The translations under genes and the position numbers were made by a program. 64,000 nt of DNA from assembly GCF_014898055.3 (NCBI RefSeq), contig NW_023601543.1, positions 57,614,806-57,678,805 on the forward strand, given 5' to 3'. Shown in pieces: positions 39,050 to 51,598 of the stretch; the stretch's first letter is position 1; every line of letters starts with the position of its first letter. The notes under the pieces were generated by a model. The model had not been told where the DNA came from. It saw nothing but the letters and a program-made list of their open reading frames with translations, and made no database searches. This DNA comes from Talpa occidentalis (Eukaryota > Chordata > Mammalia > Eulipotyphla > Talpidae).

Positions 39050-41560
39050 ACAACAATAGGCCAATAATTCAATAAAACTAAAAAGAATCCAAATACGTAT
39101 TGACACCTGCATTATGACAACATTGTTACTGGACAGTAGTAAGGAGAGGATGATCTTTTCAAACAAATATGGATGGGTTACTGGCTATTTATATGGGGGG
39201 CGTGGTGGTGAAAACAGTATTTAACACCTAAGCTCTTACCATACACAAAAATCAGTGACAGGTAAACTATAAATATAATGTGAAGGGTAACCGAGTAAAG
39301 TGTCTAGAAAGTAATACAGGAAAATGTTTTCAGAGGCTTGGGATAGAGAAAGAATTCTAAAACAAGACATGAAAAAAACACTACTCATAAAGGAAAAGAT
39401 CCATAAAAGTTACAAGATTTAAAATACAACAGTGAAAAGGCAAGCTACAGCAGGGGAGATGAGATTATCTGCAACATGCATAAGTGGTGAAGGGAGCTCA
39501 TCTGGAATACCTGCAACAATCCCTACAAATCAATAAGAAACATATAAGCAACAGCAAAATAGACAAGAGATGTGAATAGGCATTTCACTGAAAAATTCCC
39601 AAGGAACATAATAAAATGTACTCAACTTCATTAGTACTCAGGTAAACTGGAATGTACTCAACCTTATTAGCACTTAAATAAAAATTTAAGCCACCACTAG
39701 GCACCCACAAGAAAGGTTATAATTAAGCAGACTAAAATCCCGTAAGACTGTGTTGAAATGGGAACTCACATACACTGCTTGTACAAATGTAAACTAGTAT
39801 AACTTGGGGAAACAGTTTGACATTATTTCTAGTGTTAATGATTTGCATATACTGTGACCCAGCAATCATCCTCAGGGAAAAATCAGGCACATGTGATTTA
39901 GAAGACAAGTACAGGGATAGTCATAGCAGCACTATTTCTATTATTAGATTGTGGAAGATTCCAAATGTCTCTCAACAAAACAATGGGCAAATTGTGGCAC
40001 ATTCAATGCAATACTGTGTGGCAGTGAAAATGAATGAAGTACATATTCAACATCAATAAATCTCCCAGATGTACTGATAAGCAAAGAATTCAGACACAGA
40101 AGAGTAAATACTGCATGATCCTATTTGCATATGGTAAGAAAACTGCACAGCCAATTCATGATGTTAGAAGTCAGGAAAGTGATTACTTTTGGGGGTGGCA
40201 CTGACAGGGAGAGGGCATGAGGAGGGATTCAGAGGTTCTGATTATGTTCTCATCTTGACCTGTGGGGCAGCTACACAGTGTGTTCACTTTGTGATAATTC
40301 ATCAGGCTATACACATAAACTGCACTGCATGTAATGTTATAATTATGTGTACTTTCTTTCTTTATACTTGAAAATTATCGACAAAGTGCTAAGGCCATTC
40401 AATGAAAATGGAAGTTCTTATTTCAACAATGGTGTTAGAAAAACTGGATAACCATATGCAAAAAAAATTTCAATTCATGCCTCCACATATATAAAAAGGA
40501 ACACAAAATGGGTCACAGATCTGAATGTAAGACCTAAACCTTTAAATTTCTAGAAGAAGGTACAGGAAGAAACATTTTTAAGCTTAGGTTAGCTACATAC
40601 TTCTTAGATGTCACACCAAATTCAAAAAGACACCCCTAAGAAAATAAAAAGCCACAAAATGGGAGAAAATATTTGCAAATCACCTATCTGGCAAATAAAT
40701 GTGTTGAAAATATATAAAGAACTCTCAAAACTAGAAACAGGCAAAGGAGAGATATTTTACCAAAGAAGATACACAAATGATTAAATACCAACATGCAAAG
40801 ATGCTCAACACCCTTAGTCTTGAGGAAACTGCAAATTAAAATCACGATGACATAGCGTATAGAATGGGAAGAAACCCTAATAATACCAAGTGCTGAAACT
40901 CTCATGTAATACAGGTAGGGATGCAAAATGGCACAGCCACTTTGGAAAACAGTTTTCTAATTTCTAATGAAGATAAGCCTCTATTCTGACATGATCCTGC
41001 AATCTCACTCACAGGTATATTTACTCCAAGGAATGAAAATTTACATAAATCCAAAAACTTGTACATGAATATTTATATGACATTTATATATGTATATATT
41101 TATATGACATTTATATATGTAATCACCAAAATCCAGAAACAACCGAAGTGTTTTTCAATTAGTGAATAGATAAGAAAGCTGGAATTCATACAATATAATA
41201 CTACTCAGCAATAAAAATCAAAGAATGATATAAGCAACAACATAGATGAACCTCAAATGTATCATGTTAAGTGAAGCAGCCAGACTCAAAAGTGATATGC
41301 AGTATATCTCCATTTACATAAGATTATGGGAAAGGCAACACTTTAGAGACCAAAAATTCTATCAGTGATTACCAGGAACCAGGGAGCAGCAAGGGTTAAC
41401 TACAAAGAAAATACTGGGAGGCAAGAGAACTAGTCCATATTTTCATGTGGGGCAGTTACATAACTATATGAGTTTGTCAAAGACTTAGAGAACTGTACAT
41501 TAAAGAAGGTCAATTTTACTGTATATTAATTATAACTTAATTTTTTTAATCAAAGAAAAT
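39050..41560 (+). mobile_element. Two ancient L1 3' segments in tandem
   Basis: Both segments show the ORF2 3' order: an ACCATACACAAAAATC-like part, a CTAGAAGAAGGTACAGGAA part, CAAATTAAAATCACGATGA, a CCAGCAATC-type part and a 3' UTR. The boundary is near 40385. Divergence is high. They are antisense to ZNF182. Confidence 0.7.
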
Positions 41561-41875
41561 CAAGGCACTCCCAGGTAATCTAGAATAAGTGTATCTGTAA
41601 ATCCAAATCTCTCCACACACTAAAAAGCTAGAGAGAACAATATGGAGAACAAATAAAACCACACAAGACCCGTATCTTCTGTTCTGTAATAGAAAACAAA
41701 GACTCCTACAAACTCCAATTACCTACAAGTAACAGAAAATACCAATTCTAGCTCAGCTGTCTTCCAAACTACTGTCATGACGTATATACTCCTTCCTGGA
41801 GTATGAGAAGGTCTGAAAAAACATTAAAGATAAGGGAACGAGAGTCTAAGGATGAACTGAAAACACGCTTAGAAC

Positions 41876-41965
41876 AACAACAACAACAATGTTAACCCTA
41901 CCAACGTAAACCCTACCCAACCAACGTAAACCCAACAACATAAACCCTAACCTGCTACCGGAAAG
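41876..41965 (+). repeat. Short degenerate TAAACCC-rich repeat
   Basis: CAACAACAACAACAATG is followed by four imperfect units built on ACGTAAACCCTACC / CATAAACCCTAACC, resembling telomeric CCCTAA. Confidence 0.6.
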
Positions 41966-42059
41966 GTAACATTCACAAAATAGCATCACTTCTGAGGGAA
42001 AAGAGGGTAAAAAGAAACAAGATTTGATACCATAAAATTCCTAGGTAAAAAAGATAGGG

Positions 42060-43480
42060 AAGAAACTAATCAACACTGATCTGGGCAATGATTTTTTGGA
42101 TATGATGCCAAAAATATAAACAACAAAATCAAAATCAACAAATGGAATTACATCAAACTCAAAAGTTTCTGTACAATAAAAGAATTAAACAAAATGAAAA
42201 GACAGCCTATAGAATACATATAAAGAACTTACAGAATTAAAAAAAAAAAGTTTGTTTTAACCAAAGGCAGAAGACATTTTTCCAAAGAGGACATCAAAAT
42301 AGCCAACAGGCACATGAAAAGATGCTAAATTACCACTAACCATCAGGGAACTGCAAATCAAAATCACAATGAGATCATGTCACACATATTACAATGGCTA
42401 GCATCAAGACAACAAGAGACCAGAGCCACAGGAAAGGATATGGGGAAAGGGAACACTTACACAGTGTTGGTGGGAATGTAAATTAGTCCAACCACTATGG
42501 AAAACAATATGGAAGTTCCTCAAAGAAATAAAAATAGATCTATGATATGATCCAGCAATTCCACTTCTGGGTATGTGCCCAGAGGAAATTACAACAGGAT
42601 TTTGATACAAATGTAAAGAACTAAAGGCATACAAAGTACTAGAAGAAAATAGGGATAAATGTTTATAATCTGACTATAGGGAAAGCCTTTCTAACAATGA
42701 CTACAAAATCCAGATGTAAAAAAGATTAATAAATGCAACCACAAAAATATAAAAATACTTACAAATCCTAAGACAAATGACCAAAAGTAAAAAAAAAAAA
42801 AATGGAGAAAACCTGTTGCCAACATATATCAGAGATAAAGGATTACTATCTTTAACATATCCTGAACTCTAAAAATCAAGGGGAAAGAAACCAAATACCT
42901 GATAAGCAATAAACATGATAACTCTCAAGATAGAAAAATGCCTCTTAAAGATAGGAAATGATTTTCAACTTCACTTGTAATAAGAGAGATGCCAATTAAA
43001 ACAATAGAGTACCAGGAAATTGGAAAAAAATTAAAATCCCAGCAACAAACTCTGTTGATGTAGCTATAGAAAAACTGGTACTATGAGACATCATTGATGG
43101 GTACAGAAAACAACAAAACCCTATAGAAGGGAATTTGGCAATAGCTAACAAAACTACAAGTGCATTTAGCCTTTAACTTAGCAATGCCACTTGTAAGGAA
43201 TTTATATAGAAAACATACCTGCACTAAAGGGAAACATGACAACACAAAATATTTCAAGCAGTGTTATTCTTAATTGCAAAACACTGGAAACAATCAAAAT
43301 TCTCACATACATAGGAGAACGGATGAATAAGCTGGTACAACCATCATCAGAATACTATGTAGCTATAAAAATGCGAACAATATTTGCAAATTTTCCTCAC
43401 CCCTACCCCCTCAATATCTGCAAACTTACATGGAGCAATTTCTGGGATACACTGTTAAGGAAATAAAGCACAAAATAGTC
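42060..43480 (+). mobile_element. Ancient L1 3' segments
   Basis: CACAATGAGATCATGTCACA, then ATCCAGCAATTCCACTTCTG followed by GGTATGTGCCC, identify L1 ORF2 3' sequence. A second copy of the same region follows from about 42640. Confidence 0.75.
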
Positions 43481-43559
43481 TATTAAAAAGTATACTACCT
43501 TTTGTATAATAAGGGGAGATTAAAAAATATACATTTATCTTATTATTTTTATTTTTTTA

Positions 43560-43858
43560 AAGAGGCATGTATTTTTATTTATTTATTTGTTTGTTTGTTT
43601 GTTTGTTTGTTTATACAAGCACTGGGTACAGTCAGAAGCGCGGGAGGGTGAGAGAATTCACCAGAGCCAGAGCAGGAAGCAGAGCAGGCAGAAGGACTGA
43701 AGTACACTGCTGAGGGAGCAGCGGCGCAGGAGAGGTCTGCGCGCCATGTGGGACCCTCCTCCAGTGGCCGGGGAGCAGCCGGGGATGGAACCGGCGCCAC
43801 AGAGGCCTCGGGCAGCTTCGCAACCCAGCATTCAACCACTGTGCCACTGGGGAGGCCC
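43560..43858 (-). mobile_element. SINE-A, antisense, with (TTTG)n tail
   Basis: The complement of the tail has a TTTA then a TTTG run (43585-43611). The head complement ends in GGGGAGGCCCC. It abuts the U2 fragment. Confidence 0.92.
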
Positions 43859-43926
43859 CTATCTGATTATTTTTAAACAGATAAGAACAGATACTACTTT
43901 GATCTTAGTAAAAGGCTGAGAAGTGA
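43859..43926 (-). pseudogene. RNU2: U2 snRNA 5'-end fragment (pseudogene)
   Basis: Read on the minus strand from 43926, the sequence is ATCACTTCTCAGCC followed by CTAAGATCAAAGTAGTATCTG and a TTAAAAATAATCAGATA-like end. This matches roughly the first 65 nt of U2 snRNA, including the branch-point recognition region (GTAGTA), with several substitutions. It stops before the Sm site, so it is a truncated retro-copy. It abuts a minus-strand SINE-A. Confidence 0.8.
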
Positions 43927-44029
43927 TTATGTGCTTGTTTTTAAAAAGAAAACTATTTGATCCAATTCCCTTCTCTGCCCCCGGTAGTGTGTCTCTGGTT
44001 TATAGCTGCTTGTTGATTTTGATTTTTTT
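43927..44029 (-). mobile_element. L1 3' UTR end, antisense
   Basis: AGTGTGTCTCTGGTTTATAG followed by CTTGTTGATTTTGATTTTTT is the complement of the L1 3' UTR end, as at 3970-4010. Confidence 0.75.
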
Positions 44030-44258
44030 TAAGATTTATTTATTTATGCATACAAGAACTGGGGTATAGGCCAGAGGTGCTGTGGGTGAGAGGATTCACT
44101 AGAGACAGAGTGGGGAACAGAACAGGCAGATTGACTGAAATACACTGCTGAGGGGAGCAGTGGGCGAAACAGTGTGTTTCAGTCAGTCTGCCTGTTCTGT
44201 TCCCTACTCTGTCTCTGGTGAATCCTCTCACCCCCCACACCTCTGGCCTGTACCCCAT
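44030..44258. mobile_element. SINE-B fold-back: inverted copy pair forming a hairpin
   Basis: Positions 44061-44145 are the complement of the SINE-B 3' half. Positions 44172-44256 are the same half in the plus orientation, with about seven mismatches over 85 bp. The spacer is 26 bp. The left arm continues into the SINE tail and then antisense L1 end sequence. Confidence 0.85.
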
Positions 44259-44275
44259 TAAATCAAAACTAGGAA

Positions 44276-44523
44276 GGGCCTCCCCGGTGGCGCAGTGGTT
44301 GAGCGCTGGGCTGCGAAGCTGCGTGCGGCCTCTGCAGTACCGGTTAGATCCCAGGCTGCTCCCCGGCCACTGGAGGAGGGTCCCACATGGCGCGCAGACC
44401 TCTCCTGCCGCCCGCTGCTCCCCTCAGCAGTGTACTTCGGTCCTTCTGCCTGCTCTGCTTCCTGCTCTGGCTCTGGTGAATTCTCTCACCCTCCCGCGCT
44501 TCTGACTGTATCCAGTGCTTGTA

Positions 44524-44554
<31 letters not shown>

Positions 44555-44567
44555 ATCTTTTTTAAAA
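44276..44567 (+). mobile_element. SINE-A with long (AAAT)n tail
   Basis: The full unit begins GGGCCTCCCCGGTGGCGCAG. The body matches the copies at 43560 and 58411, including the CCCAGGCTGCTCCCCGGCCA insert. The tail AAATAAATAAAT reaches about 44555. Confidence 0.93.
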
Positions 44568-45185
44568 AGCAAAACTCGGAAGATTCCTAGATACAATATG
44601 AATTCAAGCCATGTATATGTGCACACATAAGCACAGAGTCTACTCACAAAAAGGACTAGAAGTAATGATCTCCCAGTAGCAATGAGCATACCCAGCAATG
44701 AGCACATCTAGACTTTGGCTTCTATGAATCATTATCCACACACAGGAACCACTAACAGGACTCTTTGCAGAAATGGCTGATTCTAGACCTAGAGCAGGCA
44801 AGCAAAAGATAAGAGCTGGAACATCTTGCTGTGTCAGAAAATAAGAAGAGCTCAGAAATCAGCTTAAATGGGTTCCCACTGGCCAACTCAGCACAACTGA
44901 GCATGGAAATAAATAATGACAGTAATGGATAATTCACTGTATAAAATAAACACTTGTATTACTTATATAAATAAGTAAATAAATAAAGAAGAGGAAGTCC
45001 CACCTCCTAACCCTATCGCTTTGGGCATTACAATTTCAACGTGTGTATTTTCTGGGGAAAGAAACAGTCAGACCAAAGCAAAGGTCAACAGACAAATAAA
45101 TCATAGATTTATATAGTGGCAATGAATATTGGAACCAAAACTTAAAAACACCACCATTTAAAGTAGCTTTAAAAACATTATATTA

Positions 45186-45455
45186 GGCCTCCCTGGTGGC
45201 GCAGGGGGTTAGGGCACAGCCTATGAAGCTGTCCACAGCCACTGCGGCACGAGTTCGATCCCTAGTCAGGGAGCTGCCCACATGGCACAGCAGACCTCTC
45301 CTGTCTCCCCAGCTGCTCCCCTCAGCAGTGTATTTCGGTCAATCTGCCTGTTCTGCTTCCCACTCTGTCTCCAGTAGATCCTCTCAACCCCCACACCTCT
45401 GGCCTATACCCCAGATACTGTATGCATAAATAGATGAATCTTTAAAAAAACAAAA
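45186..45455 (+). mobile_element. SINE-B
   Basis: The full-length copy begins GGCCTCCCTGGTGGCGCAGG and has a GAGTTCGATCC B-box. AAAACATTA-like sequence lies at both ends. An L1 3' fragment follows. Confidence 0.92.
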
Positions 45456-45461
45456 CATTAA

Positions 45462-46010
45462 ATCAAAAGGATACCTGCACCCCTATGTTTACTGCAGCAC
45501 TATTTACAATAGGCAAGACATGGAAACAACCCAAATGCCCAAAAACAGATGACTGAATCAAGAAGGTGTAGTATACATACACAATGGAATACTAGTCAGC
45601 AATCCAAAAAGATAAACTCATGCCATTTGCAGCAACATGGATGTAGTTGGAAGGAATTATGCTCAGTGAAATAAACCAGAAGGAAAAGGAAAAATGTCAG
45701 ATGGTTTCACTTACAGGAGGAATATAGGAGAACCAAATAAGGGACCAGGAAAAAGAAATAATTATAATAAATTAAACAACAAAATTAACACGCTACTATT
45801 AATTAGATACACACTGTGGGGGGCGGGGGAGGAAGAGGGATCAAAACGGGAGGGAATCTGTTCTTACACAAGGGACTATGGTGATGGTACACAGGTGAAT
45901 TGGTTGTGGGAATTTTGCGGGGACTACACCTGAGAGGAGAAAGCATGCATTGTACAAAAAGAAAGAATGATGTAATATATATATATATAAATTAAAATTA
46001 AAAAATAGCT
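45462..46010 (+). mobile_element. L1 3'-end fragment
   Basis: The last part of ORF2 (a CTPMFTAALFTI-like segment, then DDW.KK and MEYYSAI-type motifs, decayed) leads into the G-rich 3' UTR and a (TA)n/A tail near 45970-46005. It follows directly on a SINE-B tail. Confidence 0.85.
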
Positions 46011-46177
46011 TGAAAAATGAAACACGTGTAAATCTTACAAAACATGTCATTGTGGAATGACCAGTATCTCCCCAAATTCATAAACTGAAGTCCTAATCTA
46101 CCAAGGGGACTCTGAATTTGTAGATAGGGCCTTTAATAAGGTAATCAAGATTAAATGAGGTCATAAAATTGGAGCCT

Positions 46178-46445
46178 TGGGTCTCTCTGGTGGCACAAGG
46201 TGTTAAGACACAACCTATGAAGCTATCCACAGCCACTGCAGCACGAGTTTGATCCCCGGCCAGTGGGGAGACCCACATGGCGCAGCAGACCTCTCCTGAC
46301 TCACCCACTGCTCCCCTCAGCAGTGTATTTCAGTCAATCTGCCTGTTCTGTTCCCCACTCTGTCTCTGGTGAATCCTCTTGCCCCCCACACCTCAGGCCT
46401 GTACCCCAGCTCTTGTAGGCATAAATAAATAAATCTTTAAAAAAA
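46178..46445 (+). mobile_element. SINE-B, perfect 15-bp target duplication
   Basis: It is flanked by ATAAAATTGGAGCCT at 46163-46177 and 46446-46460. The body and the TAAATAAATCTTTAA tail are complete. Confidence 0.95.
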
Positions 46446-46895
46446 ATAAAATTGGAGCCTGTATCTGATAGGACTAGTAGCCTTATAAAAGGTAGTAGAA
46501 CCACAGAGCTCCCTATCTCCCTCTGCAACTGACAGAGCAAGGGCTATGTGAGGACATGGTGAGAGGATGGCCAGTAACAAACAAGGATGGAAGACCTTAC
46601 CAGAAATCAACCTGACAGCACATTTATCTGGAACTTCTCCAGAATTGTAAGAAAGTAGATTTCTGTTGTTAAAGTCCATGTCTGTGGCATTTTGTTAAGG
46701 AAGCCCAAACAAATTAATATACACATGGAAGATTTGTATGCTGGAAATTACAAAATGTTAATGAAATAAATCTAAAAAGATCTAAATAAATGGATACACT
46801 GTGTTCATCATTGGAAGCCACAACATTATAAAGATGTTAATTCTCCCCCAAACCGATCTACAGATTTAATTCAATTCCTATCAAAAGTCTAGCAA

Positions 46896-47166
46896 GGGGC
46901 CTCCCCAGGGCACAGCGGTTGAGCGCTGGGTTGAGAAGCTGCCCGCAGCCTCTGCAGCGCCAGTTCGATCCCCGGCCGCCGGGGAGGGTCCCACATGGCG
47001 CGCAGACCTCTCCTGCCGCCCGCTGCTCCCCTCAGCAGTGTACTTCGTCTGTCTGCCTATTCTGTTCCCCTCTCTGACTCTGGTGAATCCTTTCACCCTC
47101 CTGCGCTTCTGATGCTTGTATAAATAAATAAATAAATAAATAATCACTAAAATTTCCTTTAAAAAA
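46896..47166 (+). mobile_element. SINE-A, perfect 13-bp target duplication
   Basis: It is flanked by AAAAGTCTAGCAA at 46883-46895 and 47167-47179. The A box is partly deleted (CCCCAGGGCACAGCGGTTG). Confidence 0.95.
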
Positions 47167-47237
47167 AAAAGTCTAGCAAAACAATTTGCAGATATGTAAA
47201 TAAGAGTGTTCTAAATCTTAATTTAAAGATTAAGGCA

Positions 47238-47480
47238 GGGCCTCTCTGGTGGCGCAAGGGATTAAGTACAGCACTGTGAAGCTATCCGCATCCTCTGGCC
47301 AGGAAGCTACCCACGTGGCACAGCAGACCTCTCCTGTCTCGCATGCTGCTCCCCTCAGCAGTGTATTTCAGTAGATCTGCCTGTTCTGCTCCCCACTCTG
47401 TCTCTGGTGAATCCTCTCACCCCCGGCACCTCTGGCCTGTACCCCAGTCGTTGTATGAATAAATAATCTTTTTAAAAATG
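47238..47480 (+). mobile_element. SINE-B with internal deletion
   Basis: The copy lacks about 20 bp around the B box (GCATCCTCTGGCCAGGAAGC). AAGATTAA-type flanks are present on both sides. Confidence 0.88.
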
Positions 47481-48419
47481 AAGATTAAAGCAAAAGAATA
47501 AGACTAGTCAAACAATCTCGAAAAGGTAGAATAAAGTTGGAGAAACTACACCTGACTTTACAACTTAGTATAAAGCTATAATGAAAACAGTGTGGTACTG
47601 GCAGAGGGTTAGATACTGTTTTATTCAACTCAATTCTGCCACTCTCTATCCAGAGACAGCATCAGATTCCAAAGGTAAAGGACTCAGTATCCCAAGAATG
47701 CCCTCCACATCAGACATCAAAAGCAAGCCCAGGCTGTTACTGATGCTTCTGACTAACTGGTTACAGACCAGAAGTTCACACACACCCCCTCTGCAGACTT
47801 CAGGTGACAGTCACAAGCCTAGGTTACTTACCTGTGCTTCTGATAGACCGGCTACAGAGCTTCCCAACATACCAGCCTCAGATTTGATTAATTTGCTAGA
47901 GCAGCTCACAGAACTTGGGAAACCCATTTACACATTAATCACTGTTTTTTAAATAAAGAATGTAACTAAGGGATAGTCAGATGAAGAAAGGGATAGGGCA
48001 AGGTATGGGGAAAAGGCACAGAGCTTCAGAGAAGTTCTCTGAAGTTCATTCTTTTGGGCTTTTATAGAAGCATCATTACATAGGCATGATTGATTAAATC
48101 CCTGGCAATGGAACAGGAACTCTACACCTGACCCTCCCTAGAGGTCCTGGGTGGAACTGGAATTTCTGACTCTTTAATCAAAAGTGGGTTTTCCTGGCAA
48201 CTGGACCCCATCCTTACATAAGGTCCAAAAGTCATCTCACTCACAAAGCAAAAGACAAAACTTAGGAAATTCCAATGATTTTGGTAATTACGATTTAGAA
48301 ACTGTGGATAAAGACCAAATATCTATGATGACCAAAATATGTATTTCTCATAAATCACAGTATCACAAATACATAGGTCAAAGAATAAAAATTAACCCCA
48401 CAAATAAAAACAATTGGTC

Positions 48420-49400
48420 TTTGATAAAATTGTAAAAGCAATTCAGAAAATGGAGAAAAAAATGGACCTTTCAACAAATCGGGTTAGAATAATAGAAAAG
48501 TCATGTATAAAATAATGAACCTCAACCTAATTCTTATGCCTAATACAGAGATTAATGTAAAATGGATCATAGGTCTGAATGTAAATCCTAAAACTATAAA
48601 ACATACAGAATAGGAGAAAATCTTCCTAACTGTGGGTTAGGCAAAGAATTCTTAGACATGACACCAAAAGCACGACCCATAAAGATTGAATTTTCAAAAT
48701 TAAAAGTTCTTGCTGTGTAAACATTATTAAGAGAACATATGGAGAAGTCATACATTTAGAGAAAATATTTACAAATCTGTATCTGACAAAAGATTTATAT
48801 ACAGAATATACAAGAAACTCTCAAAACTCAATAGTTAGAAAATCCGATTTAAAAATGAGCATAAGACTTTTGATAGAAGACACTTTACCAAAGAGAAAAT
48901 AAAAAAGTAAATAAGCATATATAAAGATATTCAACATAATCAGACATTAGAGAAACTAAAATAGAAACCATGATGCTGTATCACTAAGCTATTAGAATGA
49001 CTAAAATAAAAAATTCTGACAATGCTAAGTGTTGACAAAAACGTGACACATTGGAATTCTTTACATTGCTGGCAGAAAAGAAAAATGATGAAGTCATTCT
49101 GGAAAACAACTCTGCAGATTCTTAAAAAGTTAATTATAGACTTACCATATGACCCAGCAATCCAACATTTACTCTAGAGAAATGAAAACATAAGTTCACA
49201 CAAAAATCTGTGTGTGAATGTTTAAAGCAGATCTACTCATAATTCCCAAACCTTGGAAATTACTAAAATATTTTTCAATGGGTGTATGGATAAATAAGCT
49301 TTGGTACATTTATGCCATGAAATACTCAGTAGTAAAAAGATAACTACTGACACACAAGTTGACTGAATCTCGAGGAATTTTTTACACTGAATTAAAAAAA
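48420..49400 (+). mobile_element. Ancient L1 3' segment
   Basis: The order AAGCACGACCCATAAAGA, then ATGACCCAGCAATCC and TGCCATGAAATACTC follows degenerate L1 ORF2 and its 3' UTR. Confidence 0.7.
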
Positions 49401-49409
49401 GAAATCCAA

Positions 49410-50884
49410 GAGGAGTCCACCCACAACATGGTGGATTAAAGAGGTTAGGATCAGCTTCATCCCCTAATAACAACTATTAAAAAAAAAATAACTGCTCAAA
49501 GGAAGAACCAGGACTTTCCCACTGAGATCTCAAACTAAGGTTTGAGATGCTGATGGGAAGGAGGGGAGGAAGCAAAGGGGAGTGTGACTGGGAGAGCAGG
49601 TACCCCATATCTGGCAGAACAGGTTGGGAGTTGGCCACCCAAGCCACAAAAGGGGCACCTGGGATATAGTGACATTTTCTGGAGGAATTTTGCTACCATA
49701 CAGGTTCAAGTCTGACCCTGGGACAGTGGTAGCTCTGTAGGTGCAGTCCTGAATGGGGAGATTGGAATCTCCAGGACCTGCATGGAAAGCTTTCTCCCAT
49801 CCCCCTCCCAGAAGGAGAGCAAAGAGATGCCAGGCTAAGACAGGCCAGGTTCTGTGGCAGGTCCAATAGCAGAGAGGTCTTATGAAATAACTCATGAATC
49901 CCTGGGAAAAGCAACAAAAAGGCAAAGATCTTGGAGCGCTGCAGAGATGGGATGGCAGTGATGGAAGTAGGGCTGCTATGGCCACAACTGGTATCCATAG
50001 TGATAAGCTCCATATGCCACACTCAGTAGCTAAGCCCCCTGATATGCCCAACTGAGTCCTGGCATGAGCCCTGCAGTCCAGACCTAGCTCCTCCCACCAG
50101 GAGACTCAAGCTTCACAGATCAGGAGTAAGGGAAGAAAGGAAAAGCAGGGAGGTGGGGTGGGAAGTTAAGACAACTAAAACCTGAAGGCAGTTTGCTGTG
50201 GCGAGAAAGGAAAGGAGGCAGAGGAGACCAACTTCACTCCTCAAACTGAGATCAAGGACTTAAATCCCAGATTCCCAGCCTGCCCCCTCTTCATGCCAAG
50301 GTAGACAAAGAGGAGAAACCCCAGTATTCTAACCACACATACACACAAAAAGCAAATAAGGTAATACTCATGCCTAGGAAGCAAGGAACATCTGAACACA
50401 AGATGGAAAAACAAAATGAGAACAGAAAGAATACAGAAATGGAATACCTATCAGAAAAAGACTTGAAAACAACAATATTTAAAATGTTAAATGAGATACT
50501 GGAAGGTCAGTCAAAGGCAGTAGGTAGGTGAAAAATCTTAGAAAGGAGATCCAAGAACACAGAGTTTTTCACCAAAGAGACTGAAAATATCCAAAGATCA
50601 CAAAAAGAGACACTGAATGAAAAGCAGACAAATTTAGAAAGTACTGTAAAGAGAATTAAATGCAAATCAACAATCCACCTAATTAGAAAGAGAGAGAACA
50701 AGACAAAGGAAAAATGAGGAAACTACAAGAAATATCAATTAGAAAAGGAAACTTAAGGATAACTGACTTTCCAGAAGGTGAAGAAAGTGAGAAGAGCAGA
50801 GACTCTAGTTCAAAGAAATAAAAACCAAGAATTTCCCAAACCTGAGGATTGAATTAAAAATGGATGTTCAGGAAGGAAAGAGAA
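49410..50884 (+). mobile_element. Ancient L1 5' UTR and ORF1 segment
   Basis: Sequence around AACATGGTGGATTAAAGAGG resembles an L1 5' start. Downstream, 50400-50790 holds ORF1-like coding (AGAAAAAGACTTGAAAACAAC, then a CCAGAAGGTGAAGAAAG segment). It resumes at 51768-51985 after the antisense L1 and SINE insertions. Confidence 0.65.
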
Positions 50885-51583
50885 TACCCATTTTTTTATT
50901 GTTATCTTTTTAAATAATTTATTTTTATATATTTTACATCATTGTTCATTTTTATACAATGTTTACTTTCTCCTCTCAGGTATAGTCCCATGAAATTCCC
51001 ACCACCAGTTCACCCATGTACCATCACCACAGTCCCTTGTGCTCGTCCCTCCCATTTTGATCCCTCTCCCTCCTCCTCGCCAGCAGAATGTCTCTGATTT
51101 ATAGTTGCCTGTTAATTTTGTTTTTATTTTTTTTTTATTTATGCATACAAGAGCTGGGGTACAGGCCAGAGATGCGGGGGGTGAGAGGATCCACCAGAGA
51201 CAGAGCGGGGAGCAGAACAGGCAGACTGACTGAAACACACTGCTGAGGGGAGCAGCGGGTGAGGCAGGAGAGGTCTGCCTCGCCATGTGGGTTTCTCCCT
51301 GGCAGGATGGGGATGGAACTCGTGCTGCAGAGGCTGTGGACTGCTTCATAGTGCGGTGCTTAACCCTTGCGCCACCAGGGAGGCCCTAATTTTTTTTTTA
51401 ATTTATTATTATTATTTTTTTTCTTATCCCTTATTTGGTTCTCCTATATACCTCCTATAAGCGAAACCATCAGATATTTTTCATTTTCCTTCTGGCTTAT
51501 TTCACCGAGCATAACCCCTTCAAGCTCCATCCATGTTGCTGCAAATGGCATGAGTTTATCTTTTTTGATTGCTGAATAGTATT
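50885..51583 (-). mobile_element. L1 3' end, antisense, split by a SINE-B
   Basis: Reverse-complement L1 3' UTR and the end of ORF2 are recognisable, from the catATTGTTCAT tail region at about 50935 to the end of ORF2 near 51580. A SINE-B sits inside at 51124-51387. It is inserted into an older L1 whose ORF1 region resumes after 51768. It is the main L1 in the gene that lies in the same orientation as ZNF182. Confidence 0.8.
51124..51387 (-). mobile_element. SINE-B, antisense, inside an antisense L1 end
   Basis: It runs from the poly(T)/ATTTATGCATACAAG complement of the tail to the GGGAGGCCC complement of the head. TAATTTT flanks it on both sides. Confidence 0.9.
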
Positions 51584-51598
51584 TCATTGGATAACACC

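Noticed and set aside
44276..44350. tRNA gene (A-box and B-box-like sequences)
   Set aside because: These are the tRNA-derived heads of SINEs. No cloverleaf is preserved and the same head recurs in all copies.
49530..50051. 173-codon minus-strand frame rich in Leu/Pro
   Set aside because: Antisense to the ancient L1 5' segment, with no family resemblance.
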